Of a DNA stretch of 39,712 nucleotides, positions 26,125 to 35,063 are shown piece after piece (position 1 is the stretch's first letter; every line of letters starts with the position of its first letter). A program made the translations under genes and the position numbers. The notes under the pieces are model-generated. The model was given only the letters and a program-made list of their open reading frames with translations. It made no database searches and was not told where the DNA came from. Source of the stretch: an uncultured Clostridia bacterium (GTDB taxonomy: Bacteria; Bacillota; Clostridia; Christensenellales; Pumilibacteraceae); NCBI GenBank assembly GCA_947385185.1, contig CANDJX010000001.1:1-39712 (forward strand), read 5' to 3'.

Positions 26125-26158
26125 TATCAAACTTCCTCCGTGAATTACTTTTTATCTT

Positions 26159-26187
26159 ATTATATATAAAACCGACGCGCTTGTCAA
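26159..26187 (-). promoter_or_regulatory. Perfect-consensus promoter of parB
   Basis: Minus strand: -35 TTGACA (26182-26187), 17-nt spacer, -10 TATAAT (26159-26164), giving a leader of about 30 nt with GGAGG. Confidence 0.9.
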
Positions 26188-26784
26188 GGTCGAACGGGGA
26201 ACTATATCGAAATATTTTCGGGCGCGGCGAAAAATATCGGAAATTTCCGCCCGTACGTCGGAATTATATTCGCGCGCTTTATAACGGGGGGGGGAATAAG
26301 CGCTCGGGACATACGCCTCATGCGTACGTTAGGAGCGTAGGTCGCCGCAATCGCGTCCATAGCGCACGATCGCGTAAGAAAAATATAAAGCGTCGGATTA
26401 TAGCGTCTGCGCGCCGAAATAATCGATTTCGGGATAGCCGAAATGGCGAACAAATTTATTTGCACCGACGGCTCGCGCAATTTTATCCATATTTCATGCG
26501 TTCCGGGTTTTCGGTATTGCTACCGCGTATAATGCCGCACCCGACGTTACGCCTGCGTTCTCGGGGGGGGCGATCGATTGTGCATGACTCTCGGTCGTCC
26601 TGCCGAACGTTGCATCCGACGCTACGCCCGCGTTTTCGGGGCGCGTCTGATTGTGCATGACTCTCGGTCGTCCTGCCGAACGTTGCACCGACGTTGCGCC
26701 TGCGCTCTCGGGCGCGCCCGACGTTCCGAATAAATAAAAAGCCGCAATCGAATAATTAACACCAAAAATCGACCGAATAAAAAC
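26188..26784. other. GC-rich intergenic stretch between divergent parB and SDR genes
   Basis: About 600 bp with no convincing gene. It contains a run of nine G (26286-26294), a run of eight G (26563-26570) and a repeat of about 73 bp at 26541-26727. CG-rich with many CGCG and GCGC words, unlike the T-rich region on the far side of parB. Confidence 0.55.
26541..26727. repeat. ~73-bp direct repeat, about 2.5 copies
   Basis: A 39-base block is identical at 26576-26614 and 26649-26687 (begins GATTGTGCATGACTC, ends GAACGTTGCA). Each block is preceded and followed by related segments starting at 26541, 26616 and 26688 (CCGACGTTACGCCTGCG and variants). Unit spacing is 72-75 bp. Confidence 0.85.
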
Positions 26785-26813
26785 TTTACATTTGCATTAA
26801 ATTATGGTACAAT
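26785..26813 (+). promoter_or_regulatory. Promoter of the SDR gene
   Basis: -35 TTTACA (26785-26790), 17-nt spacer, -10 TACAAT (26808-26813), then six bases (TCAGAT) and the ATG. Confidence 0.82.
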
Positions 26814-26819
26814 TCAGAT

Positions 26820-27611
26820 ATGGAAAAAGAGAAAAAAATCGTAGTCATTTCGGGCGCGACCTCGGGGCTCGGAATGGCGATCGCAAAAAGATTCGAGGCC
26901 GACGGACATATAGTATGCAACCTTGCGCGCTCGTGCCGTGACAACGGATTCGATTATAAATGCGACGTGACCGATCCCGAGCAGGTGGCGTCCGCCGTAG
27001 GGAAGATCGGCGAAAGATACGGGCGCATAGATATTCTCGTAAACAACGCGGGGATCGGGATCTCCGGCGCGACCGAATTGATCCCCATGGACGATATACG
27101 CAGAGCAATGGAAGTGTCGTATTTCGGTTCGCTTATGCTGACGCGTGCTTGTCTCGGGTTTATGCGCAAGGGCGCGCGGATAATTTTTATGAGTTCCATT
27201 GCCGGACTGACGGCAATCCCGTTCCGTTCGGTTTATTGCTCGGCGAAAGCGGCAGAGCTCATGCTCGGCGAATCGCTCCGCATGGAATTGTCGCAGACCG
27301 GCATTTCCGTCGTGACCCTTTGTCCTGGCGAAATAAAAACCAACTTCTCCGCAAATAAGATTGCCGACGTACAGACCACGGAAAGATACGGCAGGCGTGT
27401 AACCAACGCGCTCGAAAAAGTTTCGAGCCGCGAAGGCAAGCGCATGTCTATAGACAAAGTGATCGGTAAGATTTATAAGATTTGCACGCGCGGCAGAAAA
27501 GCAATGTATATCATCGGCGGCAAATATAAATTCCTGTATTTCGCAAAACGCATAATGCCGACAACCGCATATCTGAAGCTTACGGATAAAACGCTCGGCG
27601 GCAGGGAATAG
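26820..27611 (+). CDS. Short-chain dehydrogenase/reductase
   Basis: A 263-residue classical SDR. The cofactor motif is SGATSGLGMAIAKRF (11-25), the structural NNAG is at 75-78, and the catalytic triad is Ser126 (MSSIAG), Tyr139 and Lys143 (VYCSAKAAE). The last ~60 residues are basic and partly hydrophobic (KAMYIIGGKYKFLYFAKRIMPTT, partly), suggesting membrane contact, as in some lipid- or sterol-acting SDRs. Substrate not readable. No ribosome site; the -10 is 6 bases before ATG (probable leaderless mRNA). First of a series of plus-strand genes. Confidence 0.92.
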   Translation: MEKEKKIVVISGATSGLGMAIAKRFEADGHIVCNLARSCRDNGFDYKCDVTDPEQVASAVGKIGERYGRIDILVNNAGIGISGATELIPMDDIRRAMEVSYFGSLMLTRACLGFMRKGARIIFMSSIAGLTAIPFRSVYCSAKAAELMLGESLRMELSQTGISVVTLCPGEIKTNFSANKIADVQTTERYGRRVTNALEKVSSREGKRMSIDKVIGKIYKICTRGRKAMYIIGGKYKFLYFAKRIMPTTAYLKLTDKTLGGRE

Positions 27612-27888
27612 TCATATAAATAATTATGATTTCATAACTAAATTGCGACGATTGTACGAGGAGAAGGACGTCGCTTGCGGATGTGATTAAAACGAGGTGA
27701 AAAATCGTATTGATCGCTCGACGGAGTAAAAATCATAATGAGCGCGCGGGCTTATCCGGATAAGCCGAAGGTCGGAGAAAAATCCCTCTTACCGCACGAA
27801 GGCTTTTGTCGGAATTATTAAGTAAACCGACTCGTTTATCGAATTATACTTGATATTAAATCATAACTTAATTGTGGCTGGTAATAAA
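27612..27888. other. Intergenic stretch with an 18-bp palindrome
   Basis: No gene seen. GGCTTATCCGGATAAGCC (27749-27766) is a perfect 18-bp palindrome and could be an operator. TCATAACTAAATTG (27632-27645) recurs as TCATAACTTAATTG (27861-27874) just before the next gene. No convincing -35/-10 pair was found. Confidence 0.55.
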
Positions 27889-29307
27889 ATGAGAACCGAA
27901 AAAACGATTAAAAAATCCATTGCGACCGCATTCGCGGTTATGCTCTCGATCGTTATCGCGCTTGCGGCGGCGTTTGCTTTTTCCTTTGCCTCGCCGATTT
28001 ACGAGCCGAAAGCCGCGGACGGCAACGTTCTGACTTTGCATTTTATCGATTGCGGGCAAGCGGACGCGTGCATTATAGAGTTCCCCGACGGGAAGAATAT
28101 GCTTATCGACGCGGGCGATAACGGCGACGACAGTTGCGGCAAAGTCGTCGGTTACATAGAAAATCTCGGTATTACCGAATTCGATTATTTTATAATGACG
28201 CACGCCGACGAGGATCATATCGGCGGAGTGGACGAGGTGTTCGGCGGAACGCGCACCGCGAAGAAGATATACCGTCCGTCGCAAATAGCGGATCATAAAA
28301 GCGACGAAACGTACAAAGATCCCGCGGAGGACAAAAGCGGCAAATACGGTTTCTCGTTCGATGTTTCGTCCGTCGCCGTAAATAAACGTAAAACGACGGC
28401 GACGTATCGCAACGCGCTGTCCGTAGTGTACGGACTCGAAAATTCGGAAGTATACGTGACCGATCCCGCGAACGACGAAATCAATCATATAGAAAATTCG
28501 GTCACGGTAAACGGCGCGTCCGCGACGTATACTTTTGATTTCTATTCGCCGCTCGGCGTTTCATATTCGGACGACAACGATTATTCGCCCATAATGGTGC
28601 TCTCTTACGGCGGGCGCAACGTCGTGCTTTCGGGCGACGCCGAAAAGGAGAACGAAAAAGAGTTCGTCGCCAAAGTAAACAGCGCGACGGACGCCGACAG
28701 CAGGTATGACAGATTCGACGACAAGTTCCACGGCGACATAATAAAAATGGGACATCACGGCAGTTCCACGTCGTCGAGCGAAGCGTATCTCGACATAATG
28801 ACCGACCCGTCGCGCATAAATAATACATATACGGTATTCAGTTGTAACGACGAGATCCCGAGCAATAGATACGCGCACCCGCACCATGAAACGCTTCAGC
28901 GCGTTATGGATATGGGCTTCAGCGCCGAGCGCATAGTCCGCACCGATCTGAACGGAAACCTTCGTTTCGACATTCGTTCCACCGGCGAGATGACGTTTAC
29001 CGCGGAGCGCGAAAGTACCGTGACCGCAGCGCTCACTTCGGGCAGCAGCAGTACGCGCCCGGAAAAAGTGATTGCGGATAACAGCGCCGATCCCACCGAG
29101 CCGAACGGTTCTCCCATTACTTCGGACAACGAACCGACGGGCAATCCCGTTATCGATTTCTTTCTCGGTCTTACCGTACCGCAACGGGTAATTGCCGTCG
29201 TTATCGTCGTAGTCGTCGTCGCGCTTATCGTAACGGCTGTCGTAATCTGTATCAGACACAGTCGAAAAACAAACCGACCGTCGAAGCGAAAGCGCCGTCG
29301 CAGATAG
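27889..29307 (+). CDS. Membrane-anchored ComEC-like MBL-fold hydrolase
   Basis: A 472-residue protein. The N-terminal helix (about 9-34) is a signal or anchor. A metallo-beta-lactamase domain follows: FIDCGQADACIIEFP, MLIDAGDNG, the metal motif THADEDHIGG (HADEDH at 105-110), VLSGDAEKENE and IIKMGHHGSSTSSSEAYL, matching the ComEC C-terminal / competence-like MBL group. The tail has a Ser/Pro/Asn-rich linker, a second membrane helix (VIAVVIVVVVVALIVTAVVICI, shown in part) and ends RKRRRR. There is no LPXTG. The catalytic domain therefore faces outside, tethered at both ends. ATG 27889 is chosen; an in-frame TTG at 27850 adds 13 residues. Substrate unknown; phosphodiesters or nucleic acids are possible. 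Confidence 0.82.
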   Translation: MRTEKTIKKSIATAFAVMLSIVIALAAAFAFSFASPIYEPKAADGNVLTLHFIDCGQADACIIEFPDGKNMLIDAGDNGDDSCGKVVGYIENLGITEFDYFIMTHADEDHIGGVDEVFGGTRTAKKIYRPSQIADHKSDETYKDPAEDKSGKYGFSFDVSSVAVNKRKTTATYRNALSVVYGLENSEVYVTDPANDEINHIENSVTVNGASATYTFDFYSPLGVSYSDDNDYSPIMVLSYGGRNVVLSGDAEKENEKEFVAKVNSATDADSRYDRFDDKFHGDIIKMGHHGSSTSSSEAYLDIMTDPSRINNTYTVFSCNDEIPSNRYAHPHHETLQRVMDMGFSAERIVRTDLNGNLRFDIRSTGEMTFTAERESTVTAALTSGSSSTRPEKVIADNSADPTEPNGSPITSDNEPTGNPVIDFFLGLTVPQRVIAVVIVVVVVALIVTAVVICIRHSRKTNRPSKRKRRRR

Positions 29308-29459
29308 ACGTCGGGAAACGCCCGTGCCCGTCGGGACGATCGCTTTTTTCGGGAGACCAAAGCGTCGGGTAAGTGACGCCGAGTATGCCCGAAATGTCGG
29401 GATTGGTTGTCGTTGCGAAAAAAATTTCATGTAAAATGGAAAATTTCGCAAAAAAGGTA

Positions 29460-29487
29460 TTGACATTTTGAAAGATTATGATATAAT
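29460..29487 (+). promoter_or_regulatory. Promoter of the GH3 gene
   Basis: -35 TTGACA (29460-29465), 16-nt spacer, -10 TATAAT (29482-29487). Confidence 0.8.
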
Positions 29488-29493
29488 GGTTAA

Positions 29494-29673
29494 AGTATGA
29501 TGATAAAGAGAGAAAATGATGAAACGGAATATCTGAATTGACGGAACGCCGCCGCCCGTTTTCGGGTTGCGGTCTTTTGCGTTTATCTATATTATCATAC
29601 GCCGAATCATATTTATAGGAAGAAAAGAAAAATCTGAACCGCGGACGGACTATCTGTCACGCAAAAAGGAACG
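29494..29673 (+). promoter_or_regulatory. 180-nt leader of the GH3 mRNA with GC-rich hairpin
   Basis: The predicted mRNA has a long leader. An imperfect hairpin at about 29548-29572 (CCGCCCG, TTTT, CGGGTTGCGG) is followed by TCTTTTGCGTTT. It could be an attenuator or only a spacer structure. No known riboswitch class was recognised. Confidence 0.35.
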
Positions 29674-32331
29674 ATGATGAAATATAAAGAACTGATCGAC
29701 AAACTGACGCTGGAAGAAAAAGTCGCCCTTACTTCGGGCAAAGACTTCTGGCAGTCCGTCGGAATCGACCGCGACGGTGTTAAAGTCCCGTCGATGTTTT
29801 TGTCCGACGGTCCTCACGGAATTCGTAAACAGGCAGCCGCCGCGGATCACCTCGGACTCAACGCCTCCATTCCCGCGACGTGTTTCCCGACTGCGGCAAC
29901 GATGGCTAACAGCTGGAATGACGAACTCGGCGAGGAAATGGGTAAAATGCTCGGCGAAGAAGCGGTGGACGAAAAAGTCAACGTCCTGCTCGGACCCGGG
30001 ACAAACCTCAAGCGCAATCCCCGTTGCGGAAGAAACTTCGAGTATTTCTCCGAAGATCCCTTGCTCGCCGGAAAAATGGCGGCGGCGTACATACGCGGAA
30101 TTCAGTCCAACGGCATTTCCGGTTGCGTAAAGCATTTTGCGCTCAACAATCAGGAAGAACGCCGTATGGTCGTCGATACCGTAGTGGACGAACGCACCAT
30201 GCGCGAACTGTATCTGACCGCGTTCGAAATCGCGATCAAAGAGGGTCGGCCGTGGACGATCATGTCGTCGTACAACATGATAAACGGCACGCATACGAAC
30301 GAGAATATCCATCTTATGCGCGACATACTTCGCGACGAATGGGGATATGAAGGCGTAGTCGTTACCGACTGGGCGGGCTGCAACGACAGAGTGCAGGGAC
30401 TTATCGCGGGCAACGAGCTTGAAATGCCGAGCTGCCTGTATTCCAATCAGGATCTGTATAAAGCGCTTACCGAAGGATACAAGATCCCGGACAATCTCGA
30501 CAAGACCCGTCCGGGCGGACAGTATGCGCGTATCGTCGAGGCGTTCAAGGACGGAAAGCTCGACGAAAAATATCTCGACGAGGCTCTCGACCGTTTGCTC
30601 GAGCTTATATTCAGAACGGACAAGGCGTTCGAGGGTCGTCCCGAAGATAAGCCGCTTCGCGTCGTGCGCGTGGACGAACACCACGAAATGGCGAAGAAAT
30701 GCGCCCGCGAATGCATAGTGCTCCTCCGCAACGAGAACAATACGCTGCCTCTTGCCGGCGGCACGAGCGTCGCGGTAATCGGCGACTTTGCGAAAGTGCC
30801 GCGTTATCAGGGCGCGGGATCGTCCGTGGTCAATCCGACCAAGCTCGATTCTCCGCTCGTTTGCCTCGGCTTCGGTATCGATAAATACGAAAAGAATCCT
30901 CTCCCCGACAGCCGCGACAAAGTGACGACTATCGGCGACAATATTTACGGACTTAAGATCGCGGGTTACGAGCCCGGCTTCGACCGTTACGGCAAAAAGA
31001 ACAACGGACTTATCAACAAAGCCTGCGCGCTTGCCGACAAAGCGGACGTAGCTCTCGTATATCTCGGACTCGACGAAGTCACCGAAGCGGAAGGTCTCGA
31101 CCGCTCGGATATAAAGATACCTCAGCCGCAGATCGACCTCATCGACGCGCTTGCAAAGAAAGGCAAGAAGATCGTCGTCGTGCTTTCGTGCGGCTCGGCG
31201 GTAGAGCTCCCGTTCGCAGACAAAGTGGACGCGATCGTTCACGCGTATCTCGGCGGACAGGCGATTGCCGAAGCCGTGCTCGACGTTATCGTAGGCAAAG
31301 TCAATCCTTCCGGAAAACTTGCCGAAAGCTATCCTTACGAATATAAGGATTGTTCGAGCGCGTCGCATTTCCCGGGCAAGGAGCGGAGCGTGGAGTACCG
31401 CGAAGGAATGTACGTGGGTTACCGTTATTACGAAACCGCGGGCGTTCCCGTGCGTTATCCTTTCGGCTTCGGACTGTCGTATACGACGTTCGAATACTCG
31501 GACCTGAAAGTGGATAAGTCGGGCGCGACGTTCTCGATCAAGAACGCCGGCGACCGCGACGGCGCGGAAGTCGCGCAGTTATACGTCGGGCTGGACGGCG
31601 CGAAGATATTCCGTCCCGTAAAAGAACTCCGCGGATTCAAGAAAGTGTTTATCAAGGCGGGCGAAACCGTCAAAGTCACTATACCGTTCGACGAAAGGAC
31701 GTTCCGTTATTTCAACGTCGACACGGATAAATGGGAAGTCGAAGGCGGCGATTATAAGATCATGATCGGCGCGTCGGTCGCGGACATCCGCCTGACCGAA
31801 ACGCTTGCCGTCGCAGGCACGACCGAAGTCAATCCTTACGACGCAAAAGCGCTCGCTTCGTATTATGCGGGCAAAACCGCCGACGTTTCCACCGAGGAGT
31901 TCAAAACGCTTCTCGGCGCGGACAAATACGACGCCGCGATCGAAAACGGCGAGGAGCCGCAGAAGAATACTTATCCGTTGCCCGATCCGGGATATAAGTT
32001 CTATAAACGCAAGCGTATGATCATACATTACAACTGCACCGTCGCAGACCTGCGTTATTCCAAGCGTTGGTTCGGTCGCGTATTCTCGGGCGGCGTCCGT
32101 TTCCTCAAATCGTTCATGTGGGCGGTAGGAAACAGAACGCTGTCGAATACTCTCGTTATGGGCGTGGTACATCAGCCTATGCGCGGTATGGCGAAGTTCG
32201 CGGGAATGAACAGGGCGCAGATGGACGGACTGATCCTCATGTGCAACGGCAAGTTCTTCAGAGGGCTTAAGCAGCTTACGAGCGGCAAGACCAAAGCCGA
32301 GCGCAAGGCGGCGAAAGGTAAGAAAAAATAA
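29674..32331 (+). CDS. Glycoside hydrolase family 3 (beta-glucosidase-like) with C-terminal extension
   Basis: An 885-residue enzyme hydrolysing beta-glycosides from non-reducing ends. The N-terminal GH3 barrel holds FLSDGPHGIRKQ, NVLLGPGTNLKRNPRCGRNFEYFSEDP (partly), GCVKHFALNNQEERR and the nucleophile Asp232 in GVVVTDWAG. The GH3 C domain (about 340-560) has CARECIVLLRNENNTLPL and GGQAIAEAVLDVIVGKVNPSGKLAES (partly). A fibronectin-III-like domain (about 590-720) starts at YPFGFGLSYTTF. The last ~100 residues are an extra basic, partly hydrophobic tail. No signal peptide, so it probably acts on imported oligosaccharides. AAGGA precedes ATG; a second ATG follows directly. The GtrA-like gene is 120 bp downstream. 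Confidence 0.95.
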   Translation: MMKYKELIDKLTLEEKVALTSGKDFWQSVGIDRDGVKVPSMFLSDGPHGIRKQAAAADHLGLNASIPATCFPTAATMANSWNDELGEEMGKMLGEEAVDEKVNVLLGPGTNLKRNPRCGRNFEYFSEDPLLAGKMAAAYIRGIQSNGISGCVKHFALNNQEERRMVVDTVVDERTMRELYLTAFEIAIKEGRPWTIMSSYNMINGTHTNENIHLMRDILRDEWGYEGVVVTDWAGCNDRVQGLIAGNELEMPSCLYSNQDLYKALTEGYKIPDNLDKTRPGGQYARIVEAFKDGKLDEKYLDEALDRLLELIFRTDKAFEGRPEDKPLRVVRVDEHHEMAKKCARECIVLLRNENNTLPLAGGTSVAVIGDFAKVPRYQGAGSSVVNPTKLDSPLVCLGFGIDKYEKNPLPDSRDKVTTIGDNIYGLKIAGYEPGFDRYGKKNNGLINKACALADKADVALVYLGLDEVTEAEGLDRSDIKIPQPQIDLIDALAKKGKKIVVVLSCGSAVELPFADKVDAIVHAYLGGQAIAEAVLDVIVGKVNPSGKLAESYPYEYKDCSSASHFPGKERSVEYREGMYVGYRYYETAGVPVRYPFGFGLSYTTFEYSDLKVDKSGATFSIKNAGDRDGAEVAQLYVGLDGAKIFRPVKELRGFKKVFIKAGETVKVTIPFDERTFRYFNVDTDKWEVEGGDYKIMIGASVADIRLTETLAVAGTTEVNPYDAKALASYYAGKTADVSTEEFKTLLGADKYDAAIENGEEPQKNTYPLPDPGYKFYKRKRMIIHYNCTVADLRYSKRWFGRVFSGGVRFLKSFMWAVGNRTLSNTLVMGVVHQPMRGMAKFAGMNRAQMDGLILMCNGKFFRGLKQLTSGKTKAERKAAKGKKK

Positions 32332-32452
32332 ATAAAATACCGCGTTTTGTTTCCGTAAAGTTTCGCAAGTAGGGGATGATGATTGCGTGGGTACGGAAAA
32401 AGCGCGAAGCCTTAACTAAAAAAATAAACCGATAAAAAGGAGAAAGGAAAAA

Positions 32453-33610
32453 ATGGAAAAAGAAAACGAAGCTCCCGCAGAGGAGCAGGTCGCGGACGTT
32501 ACGGACGCGCCCGCCGCGGCAAAACTTTTGTCCGCAGACGAGATCGTGAGTGAAATCAAGCCTCTGTCGAGCAACGGTTTCCTTGCTTTCTTTCAGAAAA
32601 TATGGCGCGCCTGGCTCGGCGTATGGTACAACTTCAGCGAAAAGCATCCGAAGCTGTCCAAACTGCTTTATCAGATCGTATTCTTTATCGTATTCAGCGA
32701 AGGCGTAACGATCTGGCAGTTCCTCGTAATGACGTTCCTGCCGCACGCGTTTGCCGGACTCGCAAGCGTCGAATTCGTTTGGCCGGCTGTAAATCTCGGC
32801 GATTTGACTTATACGCTCGACGGCGTGACAAAGCCTTTACAGTTCGCTATATTCAATGAACCCGCACAATTGCTTGCCGACGGTACGTACAACGTAAACG
32901 CCGGACTCGGGAATTTCATTGCATTCGAGATTGCGGTATTCACCGCGCAGATCATCAACTTCCCGCTTCAGAGAAACATCACGTTCAAGTCAAAAGGCAA
33001 CCCTTACTGGCAGGCAATGTGGTATTTCATCGGCTGGGTACTCGTGTCCGTATTCACGAATGCGACCTGGGGTATCATCGCTCCGTTCGTAAGAGACCTT
33101 TGGGCGTGGCCGGCGGCAGGTTGGAACCTTCTCAAGACGGTCATCACCGGCGGTCTGTCCATGCTCGTATTCTTCTTCATATTCCTTATAATCTTCCCCG
33201 ATGCGAACAAAGTCGCAAAGAGCGCGAGAGGCAAGGCGGATATGGCTAAGGCTACGAACGAAAGCGAAGAAAAGATCGCGAAGCTCGAGCTTAAAGCCGT
33301 AAGAAAAGAGGAAGCCGCAAAGCTGTTCAACGGCAGAAGCGAAAGATATCAGGCGGTTTCGGTCGCAAACAGCCGCGCCGTAGCGTTCGAGGCGATCGTA
33401 AGAAATACCGAAAAGATGAAAGCCGAAGCCAAGACGGACGAGGAAAAGGCGAAAGCCGAGGCAATGGAAGCGCGTATCTCCGAATATCAGGAGAGAGCGA
33501 CCGTAGCTATCGAAGCGAAGCGCAAAGCCGTCGCCGCTTACGACAAGATCGTAGCCGACGTCAAGGCGGCGCGCGAAGCTCGCGGAGAAGACACTTCCAA
33601 AGTCGCATAA
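32453..33610 (+). CDS. GtrA-like membrane protein with N- and C-terminal charged tails
   Basis: A 385-residue protein with four predicted membrane helices (about 72-100, 151-170, 187-210, 227-248). NFIAFEIAVFTAQIINFPLQRNITFKS (152-179, partly) matches the GtrA/DPMS signature near helix 2-3 (NFxLNRxxTF). GtrA-type proteins are thought to flip or help move polyprenyl-linked sugars. Residues 1-40 are acidic and disordered. Residues 250-385 form a long Ala/Lys/Glu-rich coiled coil, which is not part of GtrA. Strong AAGGAG ribosome site. It may act with the GH3 or with an unseen glycosyltransferase; the partner is not visible. Confidence 0.72.
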   Translation: MEKENEAPAEEQVADVTDAPAAAKLLSADEIVSEIKPLSSNGFLAFFQKIWRAWLGVWYNFSEKHPKLSKLLYQIVFFIVFSEGVTIWQFLVMTFLPHAFAGLASVEFVWPAVNLGDLTYTLDGVTKPLQFAIFNEPAQLLADGTYNVNAGLGNFIAFEIAVFTAQIINFPLQRNITFKSKGNPYWQAMWYFIGWVLVSVFTNATWGIIAPFVRDLWAWPAAGWNLLKTVITGGLSMLVFFFIFLIIFPDANKVAKSARGKADMAKATNESEEKIAKLELKAVRKEEAAKLFNGRSERYQAVSVANSRAVAFEAIVRNTEKMKAEAKTDEEKAKAEAMEARISEYQERATVAIEAKRKAVAAYDKIVADVKAAREARGEDTSKVA

Positions 33611-33678
33611 CCGTAATTTTCGGGACATATAATGAGGGAGCGCGCAAAACCGTGCGCGCCGGATAAGGATAAGGAAAA

Positions 33679-33732
33679 ATGACGGCAATATTGCCACATG
33701 GAAAAAGGATGAGAACAGGAACCCGAACTTAA
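33679..33732 (+). CDS. Possible 17-residue leader peptide before glgC
   Basis: ATG at 33679 with AAGGA four bases upstream opens a 17-codon frame (MTAILPHGKRMRTGTRT) ending in TAA at 33732. A 14-bp hairpin starts eight bases later. It is too short for homology, and the good ribosome site plus the following hairpin are the only support. Confidence 0.3.
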   Translation: MTAILPHGKRMRTGTRT

Positions 33733-33739
33733 GATCCGG

Positions 33740-33770
33740 AAGCCGCGCGGAAATTATTTCCGCGTGGCTT
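33740..33770 (+). promoter_or_regulatory. Strong hairpin in the glgC leader
   Basis: AAGCCGCGCGGAAA (33740-33753) pairs with TTTCCGCGTGGCTT (33757-33770), one G-U. A second hairpin (GCGCGCA/TGCGCGC) is at 33640-33659. There is no long U-tract, so termination alone is uncertain. Confidence 0.6.
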
Positions 33771-33877
33771 TCGCGGGTTATTACGAAACGGGTAAAATTA
33801 TCGGATCTCGGATCGGTCGGTCGCGTAACGTAGGCGGTCGATTCGGAAAATATAATCATATAAGGGGTATAGAAACA

Positions 33878-35062
33878 ATGAAAAAGAAACAATGCGTTGC
33901 AATGCTTCTTGCGGGCGGACAAGGGTCGCGGCTCAAGGCTTTGACTACGACCGTGGCAAAGCCCGCGGTTTCGTTCGGCGGGAAATACCGCATAATCGAC
34001 TTTCCGCTGTCTAACTGCTCGAACTCGGGCATAGACACCGTGGGCGTCCTGACGCAGTATCAGCCGCTTGTTCTGAACGAATACATAGGCACCGGCGAGT
34101 CGTGGGACCTCGACCGCAAAAACGGCGGCGCGCACGTACTGGCGCCGTATCAGGCAAAGAAAGGCGCGCGGTGGTACGAAGGCACCGCGAACGCGATTTA
34201 TCAGAACATTCAGTTCCTCGATAAATACGACAGCGAACACGTCCTTATTCTTTCGGGCGATCATATTTACAAAATGGATTACTCGAAAATGCTCGCTCAG
34301 CATATCGAAACGGACGCGGACATAACGATCGCCGTTATCGACGTTCCCATGGACGAGGCATCGCGTTTCGGTATCATGAGCTACGACAAGAATTTCCGCA
34401 TTTTCGATTTCGCCGAAAAGCCGAAAGAGCCTAAGAGCAATCACGCGTCGATGGGCGTCTATTTGTTCAAAAAAGACGTGCTCGTGCGTATGCTTACCGA
34501 GGACGACGCGGATCCGGACAGCGAAAAAGATTTCGGAAAGAATATTATTCCGAAAATGCTTGCCGAAAATATGCGCGTGTTCGCTTATCAGTTCGAGGGA
34601 TACTGGAAGGACGTCGGCACGCTCAAGAGCCTGTGGGAAGCCAACATGGATCTGCTCGGCATCAATCCCGTGTTCTCGCTGTACGACGGCGCGTGGAAGA
34701 TATATTCGGGTAACGACGCATATCCGCCCGCGTTGCTCCTTACCAAAAACGGCTGCGTTACGAACAGTATCGTCACCGAAGGCGACATAATCTCGGGCAG
34801 AGTAGTCAACTCCGTTATCGGCGAGGGCGTTACGATCGGCGAGGGCGCGGTGATCGAAAACTCGGTCGTATTCAGCGGCACGGTGATCGGCGCGGGATCG
34901 AAACTCTCTTACGCCATTATAGACGAGAACGTAACCGTCGGCGAGAACTGTATCGTCGGCGAGGGCAAGGCAAGCCCGGACAAGATTACGCTTATAGGCA
35001 GAAACTCCGTCGTTCCCGACGGAACGACGCTCGATTGCGGCAGTATAACGGAGGCGGAATAA
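33878..35062 (+). CDS. glgC: Glucose-1-phosphate adenylyltransferase, catalytic subunit
   Basis: A 394-residue ADP-glucose pyrophosphorylase, the committed step of glycogen synthesis. The nucleotide motif is LLAGGQGSRLKALT (9-22), followed by KPAVSFGGKYRIIDFPLSNCSNSGI (partly), YEGTANAIYQNIQFL and VLILSGDHIYKMDY with the catalytic Asp. YWKDVGTLKSLWEANMDLL marks the end of the catalytic domain. A left-handed beta-helix follows (SVIGEGVTIGEGAVIENSV). ATG 33878 with AAGGGG about 11 bases upstream is chosen; an in-frame start at 33764 lies in the hairpin leader and adds 38 unrelated residues. glgD follows by one base. Confidence 0.97.
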   Translation: MKKKQCVAMLLAGGQGSRLKALTTTVAKPAVSFGGKYRIIDFPLSNCSNSGIDTVGVLTQYQPLVLNEYIGTGESWDLDRKNGGAHVLAPYQAKKGARWYEGTANAIYQNIQFLDKYDSEHVLILSGDHIYKMDYSKMLAQHIETDADITIAVIDVPMDEASRFGIMSYDKNFRIFDFAEKPKEPKSNHASMGVYLFKKDVLVRMLTEDDADPDSEKDFGKNIIPKMLAENMRVFAYQFEGYWKDVGTLKSLWEANMDLLGINPVFSLYDGAWKIYSGNDAYPPALLLTKNGCVTNSIVTEGDIISGRVVNSVIGEGVTIGEGAVIENSVVFSGTVIGAGSKLSYAIIDENVTVGENCIVGEGKASPDKITLIGRNSVVPDGTTLDCGSITEAE

Positions 35063-35063
35063 T

